From: an uncultured Lachnospiraceae bacterium
GTDB taxonomy: Bacteria > Bacillota > Clostridia > Lachnospirales > Lachnospiraceae
Length of the DNA: 32,311 bases
NCBI GenBank assembly: GCA_902796375.1
Contig: CADBOW010000091.1
Location: forward strand, 1-32,311
Direction of reading: 5' to 3'
The first letter of the stretch is position 1. Each line of letters opens with the position of its first letter. The notes beneath the pieces were generated by a model. The model was not told the origin of the DNA. It saw only the letters and a list, made by a program, of their open reading frames with translations, and searched no databases. Both the position numbers and the translations under genes were made by a program. Positions 1 through 7,728 of the stretch are shown here, piece by piece.

Positions 1-471
1 CGGATCGAAGCCACCACGATACATACGCACCTGGATGGTGTGAATGGCCGGATCGTAAGCGAAGGGCGGTTTTATGCCGCCGCCTGCGTAATCATACCTC
101 GTAAAGTTGGTAATATTGACCACGGAATTGCTGGTATTCGCAGCAGACCTTCCATCCTCATAGTACTTAGAAACGTAGTAAACGCCCTGATATCCGAAGC
201 CTACCGGCTGTTTCTGGGCATTATATACGGTGGCAACCAGATAATACTGCTGGTTCCATCCAAGCGTAAGCCCCGACGGCGACTCCTTTGTGGTCCTGTC
301 TTTATCATAGAAATTGACCGTGACAGGATAACTGTTCATGGGCGCAGCCTCAACGTCACTTGTTCCCGGAATCACCGGCAGCATGGTAACCGTCATGAAT
401 ACCGCCATAAACATTGCTGCAAGGCGCTTCCAAACCCTCGTGTTTCTTAACCCTCTCTTCTTTTCAGCCAT
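1..471 (-). CDS. Secreted protein of unknown function, N-terminal part only
   Basis: The frame is open from an ATG at 471 to the left window edge (157 codons), so the C-terminus is missing. The start is preceded by a strong GGGGAGGAA ribosome binding site. The first ~43 residues form a long signal peptide: a basic stretch (KK, R, R, R, KR), a hydrophobic core rich in Ala, Met, Phe and Val at about 18-33, then a polar region and a likely signal peptidase I site near Val-Glu-Ala-Ala (40-43). The mature part is rich in Tyr, Asn, Thr and Gly, with alternating hydrophobic residues that suggest beta-sandwich structure typical of cell-surface or extracellular repeat proteins. I do not recognise the family. 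It stands alone behind its own promoter candidate and is separated from the sulfhydrylase gene by a terminator. Export is well supported; function is open. Confidence 0.8.
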   Translation of the reverse strand, partial: MAEKKRGLRNTRVWKRLAAMFMAVFMTVTMLPVIPGTSDVEAAPMNSYPVTVNFYDKDRTTKESPSGLTLGWNQQYYLVATVYNAQKQPVGFGYQGVYYVSKYYEDGRSAANTSNSVVNITNFTRYDYAGGGIKPPFAYDPAIHTIQVRMYRGGFDP

Positions 472-853
472 AAGTTCCTCCCCTTTGCTGATCGTAATTT
501 GAGTACTGATTGATCGGTGTCATCTATACATTTCAAGTCCGTTCATGTTCTGAGATTAATGATGGAAATGAACCGAGCGAACATAGACGATTTGTAACGT
601 GCGTATGAACAAACTGTAAAAAAAACGCACTAAGCCCACTACCACAGAGTAATGCTTTATACAAATATAGCAAAAATATACAAAATCATCAATAATTTTT
701 GGACAGTTCACATAATTTTCAACAATTCTCACGAATTTGAACAAAAAACCGAAAAATCTAAACCGGTTTCCGATTCTCCGACTCCTACCATATCATTGAA
801 ACCGACCTGTCTACAACCGCAATATCTATGAAAACGGTTCTCTATTCTTTACG
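472..853. other. AT-rich intergenic region, no convincing gene
   Basis: This stretch is clearly richer in A and T than the surrounding genes. It carries the promoter candidate at 664-692 and the ribosome binding site of the left-edge secreted protein gene. A 62-codon minus-strand frame at 556-744 has a Phe/Tyr/Val/His-rich product, overlaps the promoter candidate and has no good ribosome binding site, so I do not call it. A pair of inverted arms, GTGCGT at 599-604 and ACGCAC at 625-630, lies in the presumed 5' leader and could form a weak stem with a 20-base loop. Confidence 0.6.
664..692 (-). promoter_or_regulatory. Sigma-A-type promoter candidate for the secreted protein gene
   Basis: On the minus strand a TTGATG -35 box (687-692) and a TATATT -10 box (664-669) are separated by exactly 17 bases. 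The predicted transcript would have an unusually long 5' leader of about 185 bases before the ATG at 471. Such boxes are easy to find by chance in AT-rich DNA, so confidence is moderate. Confidence 0.45.
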
Positions 854-884
854 AAAAAAAAGGAGTCTCACGACTCCTTTTTTT
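854..884. terminator. Bidirectional Rho-independent terminator
   Basis: A perfect stem GGAGTC (862-867) / GACTCC (872-877) with a TCAC loop is extended by a run of A on the left (854-861) and a run of T on the right (878-884). On either strand the hairpin is followed by a U-tract. It lies about 45 bases downstream of the sulfhydrylase stop codon and is most likely the end of that transcript. Confidence 0.9.
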
Positions 885-927
885 GTGCAAACTGTCACCG
901 ATAGCTTTCTTATGTTTCTCGCGGTTT

Positions 928-2202
928 CTATACCGAAGCCAGTGCCTGTTCCAGATCTCCGATGATATCATCCACATGCTCGATCCCCACGGACAGACGG
1001 ATCAGATCCGCTCCCACGCCGCAGGCCGTCAGCTCCTCATCCGTCAGCTGGCGATGTGTCGATGACGCCGGATGCAGCACGCAGGTATGGGCATCCGCCA
1101 CATGGGTTGCGATGATCGCGATCTTCAGATGCTTCATGAATTCCTCCGCCGCAGCGCGTCCGCCCTTCACGCCAAAGGAGATCACGCCGCAGGTTCCGTT
1201 CGGCATATACTTCTTCGCACGCTCATAGTATTTATTTCCGGGAAGACCCGGGTAGTTCACCCATGCCACCTTCTCATGCTTCTCCAGATATTCGGCAACC
1301 GCCTGTGCATTCCTGCAGTGACGTTCCATCCGAACCGCCAGAGACTCAAGTCCCAGATTCAGATAGAAGGCATGCTGGGGTGACTGGATGGAGCCAAGAT
1401 CGCGCATCAGCTGTGCGGTACATTTTGTGATAAATGCCCCTTCCCTGCCGAACTTCTCTGCATAGGTGATCCCGTGATAGGACTCGTCCGGTGTGGTAAG
1501 GCCCGGGAATTTCTCCGCATGGGACATCCAGTCAAATCTTCCTGCGTCCACTATGGCTCCGCCCACTGCCACATCATGTCCGTCCATGTACTTTGTGGTG
1601 GAATGGGTAACGATATCAGCCCCCCACTCGATGGGCCGGCAGTTGACGGGTGTTGCAAAGGTATTATCAATGATAAATGGAACTCCATGTGCATGAGCCG
1701 CCTTCACAAACCGCTCTATGTCAAATACCGTAAGTGCCGGATTTGCAATGGTCTCTCCGAACACCGCCTTCGTATTCGGCTGAAATGCAGCCTCCAGCTC
1801 CTCATCGGAGCAATCCGGATCCACGAAGGTGAATTCAATCCCCATCTTCCGCATGGTAACGTTGAACAGATTGAAGGTTCCGCCGTAAATCGCAGAGGAT
1901 GCGATCACATGGTCTCCTGCATTTGCCAGATTGAATACGGCGAAGAAGTTCGCCGCCTGTCCGGAGGATGTCAGCATGGCTGCAGTTCCGCCTTCCATTT
2001 CCGCAATCTTGGCAGCCACCAGATCATTTGTGGGATTCTGCAGCCGCGTATAGAAATAACCGGTTGCTTCAAGATCAAACAGTTTTCCCATATCCTCGCT
2101 GGTGTCATACTTGAAGGTAGTACTCTGAATGATGGGGATCATGCGAGACTCTCCGTTCTTCGGCGTATATCCTCCCTGGATGCATTTTGTTTCCGTTTTC
2201 AT
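928..2202 (-). CDS. O-acetylhomoserine sulfhydrylase (PLP-dependent)
   Basis: The product is a 424-residue Cys/Met-metabolism PLP enzyme of the O-acetylhomoserine aminocarboxypropyltransferase group, which makes homocysteine from O-acetylhomoserine and sulfide in the cytoplasm. Visible landmarks are the PLP-phosphate contacts Tyr51/Arg53 in GYFYTRLQNPT, the SSGQAA segment at 79-84, Asp179 in IIDNTFATP (pyridine nitrogen contact) and the Schiff-base lysine Lys204 in THSTTKYMDGH. Length is normal for the OAH-sulfhydrylase branch, which is longer than cystathionine gamma-synthases. The start is fixed by AGGAGG just upstream. A terminator follows. It is a housekeeping gene with no evident link to the injection system. 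A cystathionine-lyase-like activity is possible, but the length and the GYFYTRLQNPT form favour the sulfhydrylase. Confidence 0.93.
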   Translation of the reverse strand: MKTETKCIQGGYTPKNGESRMIPIIQSTTFKYDTSEDMGKLFDLEATGYFYTRLQNPTNDLVAAKIAEMEGGTAAMLTSSGQAANFFAVFNLANAGDHVIASSAIYGGTFNLFNVTMRKMGIEFTFVDPDCSDEELEAAFQPNTKAVFGETIANPALTVFDIERFVKAAHAHGVPFIIDNTFATPVNCRPIEWGADIVTHSTTKYMDGHDVAVGGAIVDAGRFDWMSHAEKFPGLTTPDESYHGITYAEKFGREGAFITKCTAQLMRDLGSIQSPQHAFYLNLGLESLAVRMERHCRNAQAVAEYLEKHEKVAWVNYPGLPGNKYYERAKKYMPNGTCGVISFGVKGGRAAAEEFMKHLKIAIIATHVADAHTCVLHPASSTHRQLTDEELTACGVGADLIRLSVGIEHVDDIIGDLEQALASV

Positions 2203-2284
2203 TTTCCTTTCCTCCTGGATTCATCAATATCTATGCAAATGCACTGAAGCTGTGCAATGCTGTCCTTTTCCTTTTTTCCTTTTC

Positions 2285-3484
2285 CTATTTCTTCTTCCCC
2301 GGAGCTTCTCCTCTCCCGGAATCGGTTTGTTTCTTCTTCGGCTTCTTCCGAAATGCGACCCTCTCCAGCTTCTCCCACAGGATCGTCATGGGAATGCATG
2401 TGAGCAGTGCAAGCAGACAGCTAAGGGATGACTTTGCTATGATTTCAAAGGTCAGCGGAATGTCCGCCAGTTCCAGATACCATAGCGATCCGGGCTTGCA
2501 GTATACCCCCAGCAGGTCGGAATAGACCAATGCGATCAGACAATGCATCAGCAGGACCGTCAGCGTATGCTTTCCGTACCATTCCAGCACCAGTGCCGGC
2601 CACCGGAATTTTCCGACACATCGGGCCAGGGTATAAAGAGCCGGGAATATGATCACCACCTGAAGGATCACCGTGAAAACATCCAGCGCTCCCCGGTTCC
2701 CGAATTTACTGACATAATAGGATTCATTTCCGTTAAAGAGAAACAGGCCGAAATGTGCCGCCAGACAGGCGATGCTGATGGGGATCGCACGGGATAGGCG
2801 CAGCCGGTCCAACCGTTCCAGAACATTCCACTCCCGCAGCTTTACGCCGATCATCATAAACATCAGATATGTGGGCAGCACCGTAAGCCCCCAGGGAGCC
2901 GGCTTCAGGAATACATACATGGGCACCTGGATCCCCAGGAGTACCACCTGCAATGCAATCCAAGCCTTTGTGCCCCTGCCCATCACCAGATGCCTCAGGG
3001 GGTGGAAGAAAAGCTCCGTCCAGACCATGGTCCAGATAAACCATACCGGAGACAGATTAAAAAAAAGCGTACCGCCGTCACCCCAGGCAGCTGCCGAACG
3101 TGCAGCGATCCTTGTGGTGATCTCCGGCCGAAGAAATGTAACCAGGCTGTCATGGATCACATCGCTGATGGAGTACTTATGAAATATCATACAATAGATC
3201 CCGCCCAGAAACAGCAGCAGGAGTTCCATCAGGACCACCGGCAGCAGCAGACCTTTGACACGTCTTCGATAGCTTTCCTTTATTCCCGATTCCTGTCTGC
3301 CGGTAAAGCCGGATAACAGAAAAAAGATACCGATATAGGCCCATCCCAGAGACCGTATCATCTTGTCCGGAATCCCGTCCATCGAGCGATAGACGATATG
3401 ATAGATCGCGATCAGGATGATTCCGAACCCCTTAATATAGTCCAGCGTCGGTATCCTCTTTCGATTCGTCACAAACTCTCCCAT
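2285..3484 (-). CDS. Membrane acyltransferase, acyltransferase-3 family
   Basis: This integral membrane protein of about 399 residues has around ten hydrophobic segments. Its N-terminus, TLDYIKGFGIILIAIYHI, is the characteristic first helix of acyltransferase-3 proteins, with the His near the end of that helix expected to be catalytic. Family members O-acylate sugars, peptidoglycan or lipids at the cell surface, and the substrate here is unknown. I chose the ATG at 3484, which has a GGAAGGAAG purine run at good spacing; an upstream ATG at 3523 in the same frame has no ribosome binding site and lies against an inverted repeat. The last ~20 residues are very Lys/Arg-rich. It may be co-transcribed with the sulfhydrylase 82 bases downstream. 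Confidence 0.82.
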   Translation of the reverse strand: MGEFVTNRKRIPTLDYIKGFGIILIAIYHIVYRSMDGIPDKMIRSLGWAYIGIFFLLSGFTGRQESGIKESYRRRVKGLLLPVVLMELLLLFLGGIYCMIFHKYSISDVIHDSLVTFLRPEITTRIAARSAAAWGDGGTLFFNLSPVWFIWTMVWTELFFHPLRHLVMGRGTKAWIALQVVLLGIQVPMYVFLKPAPWGLTVLPTYLMFMMIGVKLREWNVLERLDRLRLSRAIPISIACLAAHFGLFLFNGNESYYVSKFGNRGALDVFTVILQVVIIFPALYTLARCVGKFRWPALVLEWYGKHTLTVLLMHCLIALVYSDLLGVYCKPGSLWYLELADIPLTFEIIAKSSLSCLLALLTCIPMTILWEKLERVAFRKKPKKKQTDSGRGEAPGKKK

Positions 3485-3523
3485 GTCCTGCTTCCTTCCA
3501 AATCGATCGTAGTCATATTTCAC

Positions 3524-3553
3524 GAACGATCGACCGTTCCGATCCTATCGTTC
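3524..3553. promoter_or_regulatory. Nested inverted repeats, operator-like
   Basis: Between the acyltransferase promoter candidate and its chosen start lies a 16-base near-palindrome at 3524-3539 (one mismatched pair). Its left arm GAACGAT (3524-3530) also pairs exactly with ATCGTTC at 3547-3553. Two overlapping dyads downstream of a promoter fit a TetR-like operator or a leader hairpin. No cognate regulator is visible nearby. Confidence 0.35.
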
Positions 3554-3583
3554 AGCGCAGAATTCGAACAATGCCCAAGGGGT

Positions 3584-3612
3584 ATTATATCAGTTCAGCG
3601 AAAATAACACAA
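3584..3612 (-). promoter_or_regulatory. Sigma-A-type promoter candidate for the acyltransferase gene
   Basis: On the minus strand a perfect TATAAT -10 box (3584-3589) sits 17 bases from a TTGTGT -35 box (3607-3612). It lies about 100 bases upstream of the acyltransferase start, with the nested inverted repeats in between. Confidence 0.6.
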
Positions 3613-3661
3613 CGGTCATCAGGGGCAGAACGGAAATTGTAAGGACTGTGGTCAGTTTCTG

Positions 3662-5476
3662 TTATTTCTTCGTCTTTTCGGCCGTATCCGGCCCATAATA
3701 ATCAAATCCCAACATGGTGATATCATCAAACTGGATCGCATCTCCTACGAAGGCATCGATATCCTTCTTCAGATTCGGAAGCAGCTCCTGCAATGAATCC
3801 TCTCCGTGGGAGTTCAGGGACGCAAGCATCCTCTCTTCTCCAAACAGTTCGTCATTGATATTGGTTGCCTCCGGTACGCCATCCGTATATACGAAAATCC
3901 GGTCTCCTGGATACAGTTCAAATTCGTGTTCCTTAAAGGGAATCCCTTCCATTACGGCAACGGCCGGTGAGTGCTTGTAGACCACCGCCTCATATGCTCC
4001 GTTGGCCCTGCGGATCACAGGATGTTCATGACCTGCATTGACAGCCACGCCCTTTCCCGTAGTAAGATCGATGATGGCAAGCCAGACCGTAACGAAGAAC
4101 CCGCTTTCATTTCCTTCACACAGCTGTTCATTTACAGCTGACAGAATCTTACCCGGCGACTTTCCGAAGTTTGCCTGATTCTGGATCCTGGTTTTGGAAT
4201 TCACCATAAAGAGTGCTGCAGGGACGCTCTTTCCGGACACATCGGCGATCACCAGACAGATATGATCATCATCGATCAGGAAGAAATCATAGAAATCTCC
4301 TCCCACCTCCTTCGCCGGGTTCATGGTTGCATACAGATCAAATTCCCTGCGGTTCGGGAAGGCCGGGAATGTGGAGGGCAGCATATCCGCCTGGATCTTC
4401 GTAGCCACACTGAGCTCGGCAGCGATCTTCTCCTTCTCCGCCGTAATATCCTGAATCTCTTCCACGTACTGATCTATGGAAATGATCATATCCGAGATAT
4501 CGGAGGAGAGGGCTCCCAGTTCATTTCTGATGTTGATCTCTTCCAGATCCTTCAGTACCCTCTCGCTTTCCTTCTTCTCCCGATAATACCATACATTTTT
4601 CTGGATCCGTTCAATGGGGCGTACCGCATAAACGTAGATCAGTATGAAAAGTGCAATTGCAAGCAGGGCCTGAAGAATGATGAACATGTACATACCGCTA
4701 AGCACCTGATGCTCCACTTCACTTATCATGCCGGAAATATTATAGGCAACACCCACCATAACATGATATCCATCCAGAATATCCTGTATGTATCCGAAGG
4801 AATCAATGTAATCACCGGATTGCGTCAGCAGCCGTTCTCCCTTGGCCGCCGTCATCATGCTTTCTTTCTGCTGCGGCGTGCTGTCCGCCTCAACACCGAT
4901 CACATAGGCGTCCTCATAATTGCTGCCACGCTTCTGCTCCGACGATGCCCCGCTGAGGATAAAGGTTCCGTGGGTATAATCGGAATTCATGATCAGGATG
5001 CTGAGATAACTGGGTTCATAGATCTCCTTCAGACTGTTCATAAGACTCAGCATCTGGTTATAGACCACCTCTGCATACAGCTTCTGATCCTCTGCAGGCA
5101 TACCCTCCAGATCCTCCGGCCGTACATAATCGATCACCTTTCCCGGATACTTCTCACTGAATTTTCTCGCTTTCTCGATGGTGACATCCGTAAGAGTATA
5201 TTCCACATCCAGGGTGTCAGAATGTTCAAACCAGTAGGTCAGCAGCCACTCGTAAGCCGGATATCCTTTGATGGTTACTACAATATCCTCCGTAAGGGAA
5301 TCCGCCAGGTCGGACCTCGCGTCCCGAACCCGCTTATCGACTCCCTGTTTCAGAACAAAATAAGAAAGAATCGCAGTCAGGATCGCAGCAAGCAGGGAAA
5401 AGATCAAAACCTGTCCTGCCAGACTGAATCTGGTTCTGTCCAACCGTCTGAACTTTTTTTTCTCTTCCTTCTTCAT
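3662..5476 (-). CDS. Membrane sensor SpoIIE-type PP2C serine phosphatase with HAMP domain
   Basis: The 604-residue protein has a basic N-terminus, a membrane helix at about 20-42, an extracytoplasmic sensor region (43-260), a second helix (262-284), a HAMP-like linker and coiled coil (285-360), and a cytoplasmic SpoIIE/RsbU-type PP2C domain (375-592). Metal-binding aspartates are visible in GGDFYD (Asp394), ADVSGK (Asp412), YTDGV (Asp532) and FDDITM (Asp584/585), so the enzyme should be active. The family dephosphorylates STAS anti-anti-sigma proteins in partner-switching pathways. A STAS protein is encoded at 17157-17456 in the injection-system cluster, making it a candidate substrate (inference). 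It has its own promoter candidate just upstream. The ribosome binding site before the ATG is weak. Confidence 0.92.
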   Translation of the reverse strand: MKKEEKKKFRRLDRTRFSLAGQVLIFSLLAAILTAILSYFVLKQGVDKRVRDARSDLADSLTEDIVVTIKGYPAYEWLLTYWFEHSDTLDVEYTLTDVTIEKARKFSEKYPGKVIDYVRPEDLEGMPAEDQKLYAEVVYNQMLSLMNSLKEIYEPSYLSILIMNSDYTHGTFILSGASSEQKRGSNYEDAYVIGVEADSTPQQKESMMTAAKGERLLTQSGDYIDSFGYIQDILDGYHVMVGVAYNISGMISEVEHQVLSGMYMFIILQALLAIALFILIYVYAVRPIERIQKNVWYYREKKESERVLKDLEEINIRNELGALSSDISDMIISIDQYVEEIQDITAEKEKIAAELSVATKIQADMLPSTFPAFPNRREFDLYATMNPAKEVGGDFYDFFLIDDDHICLVIADVSGKSVPAALFMVNSKTRIQNQANFGKSPGKILSAVNEQLCEGNESGFFVTVWLAIIDLTTGKGVAVNAGHEHPVIRRANGAYEAVVYKHSPAVAVMEGIPFKEHEFELYPGDRIFVYTDGVPEATNINDELFGEERMLASLNSHGEDSLQELLPNLKKDIDAFVGDAIQFDDITMLGFDYYGPDTAEKTKK

Positions 5477-5618
5477 CCTGCTTCTTAATCCCTTCCCGCC
5501 ACCGGAGCGGCAAACCGGACTCCCGGCTGTGATACCGCATCACGTCGTCCGTGGCTTACTGATTCCGGCTATATTTGTCGCAGCACGTACGCTTCGTGTG
5601 CAATGTACTACTCTGTAT

Positions 5619-5647
5619 AGTATACACTTTTTTTACAGATCTTTCCA
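5619..5647 (-). promoter_or_regulatory. Promoter candidate for the SpoIIE-type phosphatase gene
   Basis: On the minus strand a TATACT -10 box (5619-5624) and a TGGAAA -35 box (5642-5647) are 17 bases apart. Arms TCTGTA (5612-5617) and TACAGA (5634-5639) flank the -10 box as an inverted repeat. The -35 box lies inside the frame that follows the in-frame TGA of the upstream gene. The predicted leader is about 135 bases. If real, the phosphatase can be expressed independently of the injection-system operon. Confidence 0.45.
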
Positions 5648-5761
5648 TCCATACTCCGAAGCAGTCACTGTCAGGGAATCGTTGGCACGATTCTCATCAC
5701 ATAAAATTTCCTCGGCGCTTTTGTCTGGCCACAGATGCCTTTTCAGCGCCTCGTCGAATGG
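5633..5761 (-). other. In-frame continuation of the 124-residue gene beyond its TGA stop
   Basis: Directly after the TGA at 5762-5764 the same reading frame continues for 42 sense codons to a TAA at 5633-5635. The codons look protein-coding: acidic and basic residues alternate with Leu, Trp and Val (for example FDEALKRHLWPDK and SEYGWKDL), continuing the style of the upstream protein. It is either a C-terminus cut off by a recent nonsense mutation, a sequencing error, or a conditional readthrough extension. Confidence 0.5.
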
Positions 5762-6136
5762 TCAGTTCGTAGTCATGCCTGATATAGCCATCCACGCCTG
5801 TCTGGTCGCTGCAAGGGGGGCCTCTGCCTTCTTCAGGTCGTCCTCACTGCATTCGGCGAAAAGCCGGTCCACATCATAATACTCCGGATGATCCTTCCTC
5901 CAGCCGGTCACAAAGTCATTGAGGACCTCCCCCGCCAGACGCGTATCATCCTTGTCCATGGCATCTCTGTAGAAGACGAAGAATCCCGTCCTGAATGCCT
6001 CACTCAGTTCTGCAATGCGACCTGTCACGGATTCCGGAACCGATTCCATACTGTCCAGGATCGGATTGACCGTCATCTTCCATGTATTGGTCACTTCCTC
6101 AATATATCTTATATCTCCTGCTGTGAGATCGTACAT
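5762..6136 (-). CDS. Small acidic protein of unknown function, possibly truncated by TGA
   Basis: The 124-residue soluble protein has an excellent AGGAGG ribosome binding site that overlaps the stop of the upstream toxin-like gene, so the two are probably translationally coupled. Secondary structure looks mainly helical, with no signal peptide or membrane segment and no recognised domain. It could be an immunity protein, chaperone or accessory factor for the upstream gene, judged only from position. Its TGA stop is followed in frame by 42 sense codons, so the ancestral protein may have been 167 residues. It is the last gene of the injection-system cluster. Confidence 0.7.
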   Translation of the reverse strand: MYDLTAGDIRYIEEVTNTWKMTVNPILDSMESVPESVTGRIAELSEAFRTGFFVFYRDAMDKDDTRLAGEVLNDFVTGWRKDHPEYYDVDRLFAECSEDDLKKAEAPLAATRQAWMAISGMTTN

Positions 6137-6138
6137 AT

Positions 6139-7659
6139 CTATTCCTCCTCATCCTCTGACTTAATGCCTTTTTTTCCTTCTTCCCTTTCCTTCATTTCGA
6201 TCAGGTCCTCAAACTCATAGTCCCCATCATCTTTTGTACGGACAAAGAGATTTCGGTCCATGGTAAGCGCCTTCCGGTCCGTGGTGGTCAGGTAATCGTA
6301 CTCCGATGTTTCATTTGAGATGATCGTATTATATCCCAGAAGAGCCGCCATCATGGTCAGATAATCCTGAAACCCGCTTCCTGTCGGCGGATCCGCTTCC
6401 ATAAGATACCGATAGGTCTTTGGAAACTTCGTCTGGATCAGTTTCTTCTTCTTCTCAATATCCACCCAGGAAATGATCCTTGCATTCTCATTCAATATCA
6501 TGGTCATCATTACCGCACCTTCGCTCTGACCGTATTTCCAGCTGTCTTTTTTTGCCGCTTCATCACTCTTCACGGAAGAATCCCTGGCTGCAGCTGTATA
6601 GCAGCCTTTCCCGATCCGCCCGATACCGTAATACATGCGCTTTCCTCCGATCCCGGCCAGCTGTGCTGTGGGTTCAAGCGCATTCTTTTCCTTGGAGATC
6701 TCTCTCCCGTTCTGGTCATATTTCGTGAAGGGATTTGTGGTATGATACAGCCGGCGTCCATGGGGCGAAGACTTCATGGCAGCAGTGGAATCACCGGTGA
6801 TCCGCGGCTGATTTGAAGACCAGCCCAGTGCATTGAAGAACTTCGTACACATGGTCTTACTCTGGTTATCGTCCACCCTCTGCTTCTTTACTTCATCCAA
6901 AACATCGTTCATGTCGGAATCCAGCTTCTCCATCTCTTCCGGAGTAAGCGTCACATTTTCGTTTAATACCTGGTACATCATATTATGATGTGCGCGGAGG
7001 GCAGCCGTTACATTGTCTTCACTTGCCTCCTGCTGCATGGACGCCAGGGTGGTCTTCGTGGAATTGATATAATCCTCTCTCTGTCGGTCCAGTTCGGCAT
7101 TTACCTTTATGGACACCTGGGAAATGATAGCCTTCCGGATCTTTCCGGAGGAGCTGAAGGGTGATCTGCTCTTCAGATAGTTGTCACAGCTTTCCTTAAG
7201 CTTCAGCAGCAGCCCCATGCCTTCTCTTGCATCTGCGCTGTCCATGACACGGTTGAACAGCTCCAGATCCGTGGCAACCGCATTGTACTCGTCGGAATTT
7301 CCACCTCTGTCATTGTTCTTCAGAAAGACTTCCAGTTCCTTCATGGAATAACCGGCATAGTATTCCGGAGACTTCTCGCTGCCCTTCTTCGGAGCTCTCT
7401 TCTTCAGGTCCTTCACCTTTTCGGTCGTGTTCTTATGCCATGCGGCCTCGATCTTAAGCTTCTTCTGCTTATGCGCCTCCATGATGGCATTTCTCTTCTC
7501 ATCTTCGGCCTTCTCCAGATGTTCTCTTTCTGCGTTCAGGAATCTGGTATTCATATCCCGGTAAGCCAGCTCGGTATCATTCTCCGTCTGACGCTTCGAG
7601 ATACTTTCGTATTCCTTCAGTTTCTGTTCTTTCTGAATATAAGTTTCTTCAGGGCCCAT
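6139..7659 (-). CDS. Candidate injected effector: coiled-coil N-terminus with ADP-ribosyltransferase-like C-terminus
   Basis: The start is taken at the ATG at 7659 because GGAGG lies seven bases upstream; an in-frame ATG 18 bases earlier has none. The 506-residue product begins with a highly charged helical region (1-100) and a further helical part to about 275. The C-terminal region (300-475) has a pattern reminiscent of ADP-ribosyltransferase folds: LYHTT (304-308), a Gly-rich turn ending GKGCYTAA (350-357), a beta strand with ENARIISW (391-398), and YDYLTTTDRKALTMDRNLF (454-472). A histidine near 306 and a tyrosine near 354 would fit an H-Y type active site, but I cannot place the third residue with confidence. 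The C-terminus is a very acidic/Lys tail. Location next to a chaperone-like gene and downstream of the injection-system genes supports an effector role; this is inference. Confidence 0.75.
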   Translation of the reverse strand: MGPEETYIQKEQKLKEYESISKRQTENDTELAYRDMNTRFLNAEREHLEKAEDEKRNAIMEAHKQKKLKIEAAWHKNTTEKVKDLKKRAPKKGSEKSPEYYAGYSMKELEVFLKNNDRGGNSDEYNAVATDLELFNRVMDSADAREGMGLLLKLKESCDNYLKSRSPFSSSGKIRKAIISQVSIKVNAELDRQREDYINSTKTTLASMQQEASEDNVTAALRAHHNMMYQVLNENVTLTPEEMEKLDSDMNDVLDEVKKQRVDDNQSKTMCTKFFNALGWSSNQPRITGDSTAAMKSSPHGRRLYHTTNPFTKYDQNGREISKEKNALEPTAQLAGIGGKRMYYGIGRIGKGCYTAAARDSSVKSDEAAKKDSWKYGQSEGAVMMTMILNENARIISWVDIEKKKKLIQTKFPKTYRYLMEADPPTGSGFQDYLTMMAALLGYNTIISNETSEYDYLTTTDRKALTMDRNLFVRTKDDGDYEFEDLIEMKEREEGKKGIKSEDEEE

Positions 7660-7728
7660 AGGTTTACCTCCTGTCATTTGTACAACTATATGAAACGGTT
7701 TTCGGTTCAGGGACCGTAACCGTCAGCA

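Noticed and set aside
556..744. A 62-codon minus-strand frame in the AT-rich intergenic region
   Set aside because: No ribosome binding site, overlaps a promoter candidate, composition typical of random AT-rich DNA.
2203..2284. A separate promoter in front of the sulfhydrylase gene
   Set aside because: A TTGCAC box exists but no acceptable -10 box at proper spacing; read-through from the acyltransferase promoter is as likely.
4262..5488. A 408-codon plus-strand frame antisense to the SpoIIE-type phosphatase
   Set aside because: The minus strand has intact PP2C motifs; this is a shadow.
5633..6136. TGA recoding as Trp or selenocysteine
   Set aside because: TGA ends several well-defined genes here, and no selenocysteine insertion hairpin is evident just after the codon; mutation or local readthrough is more economical.
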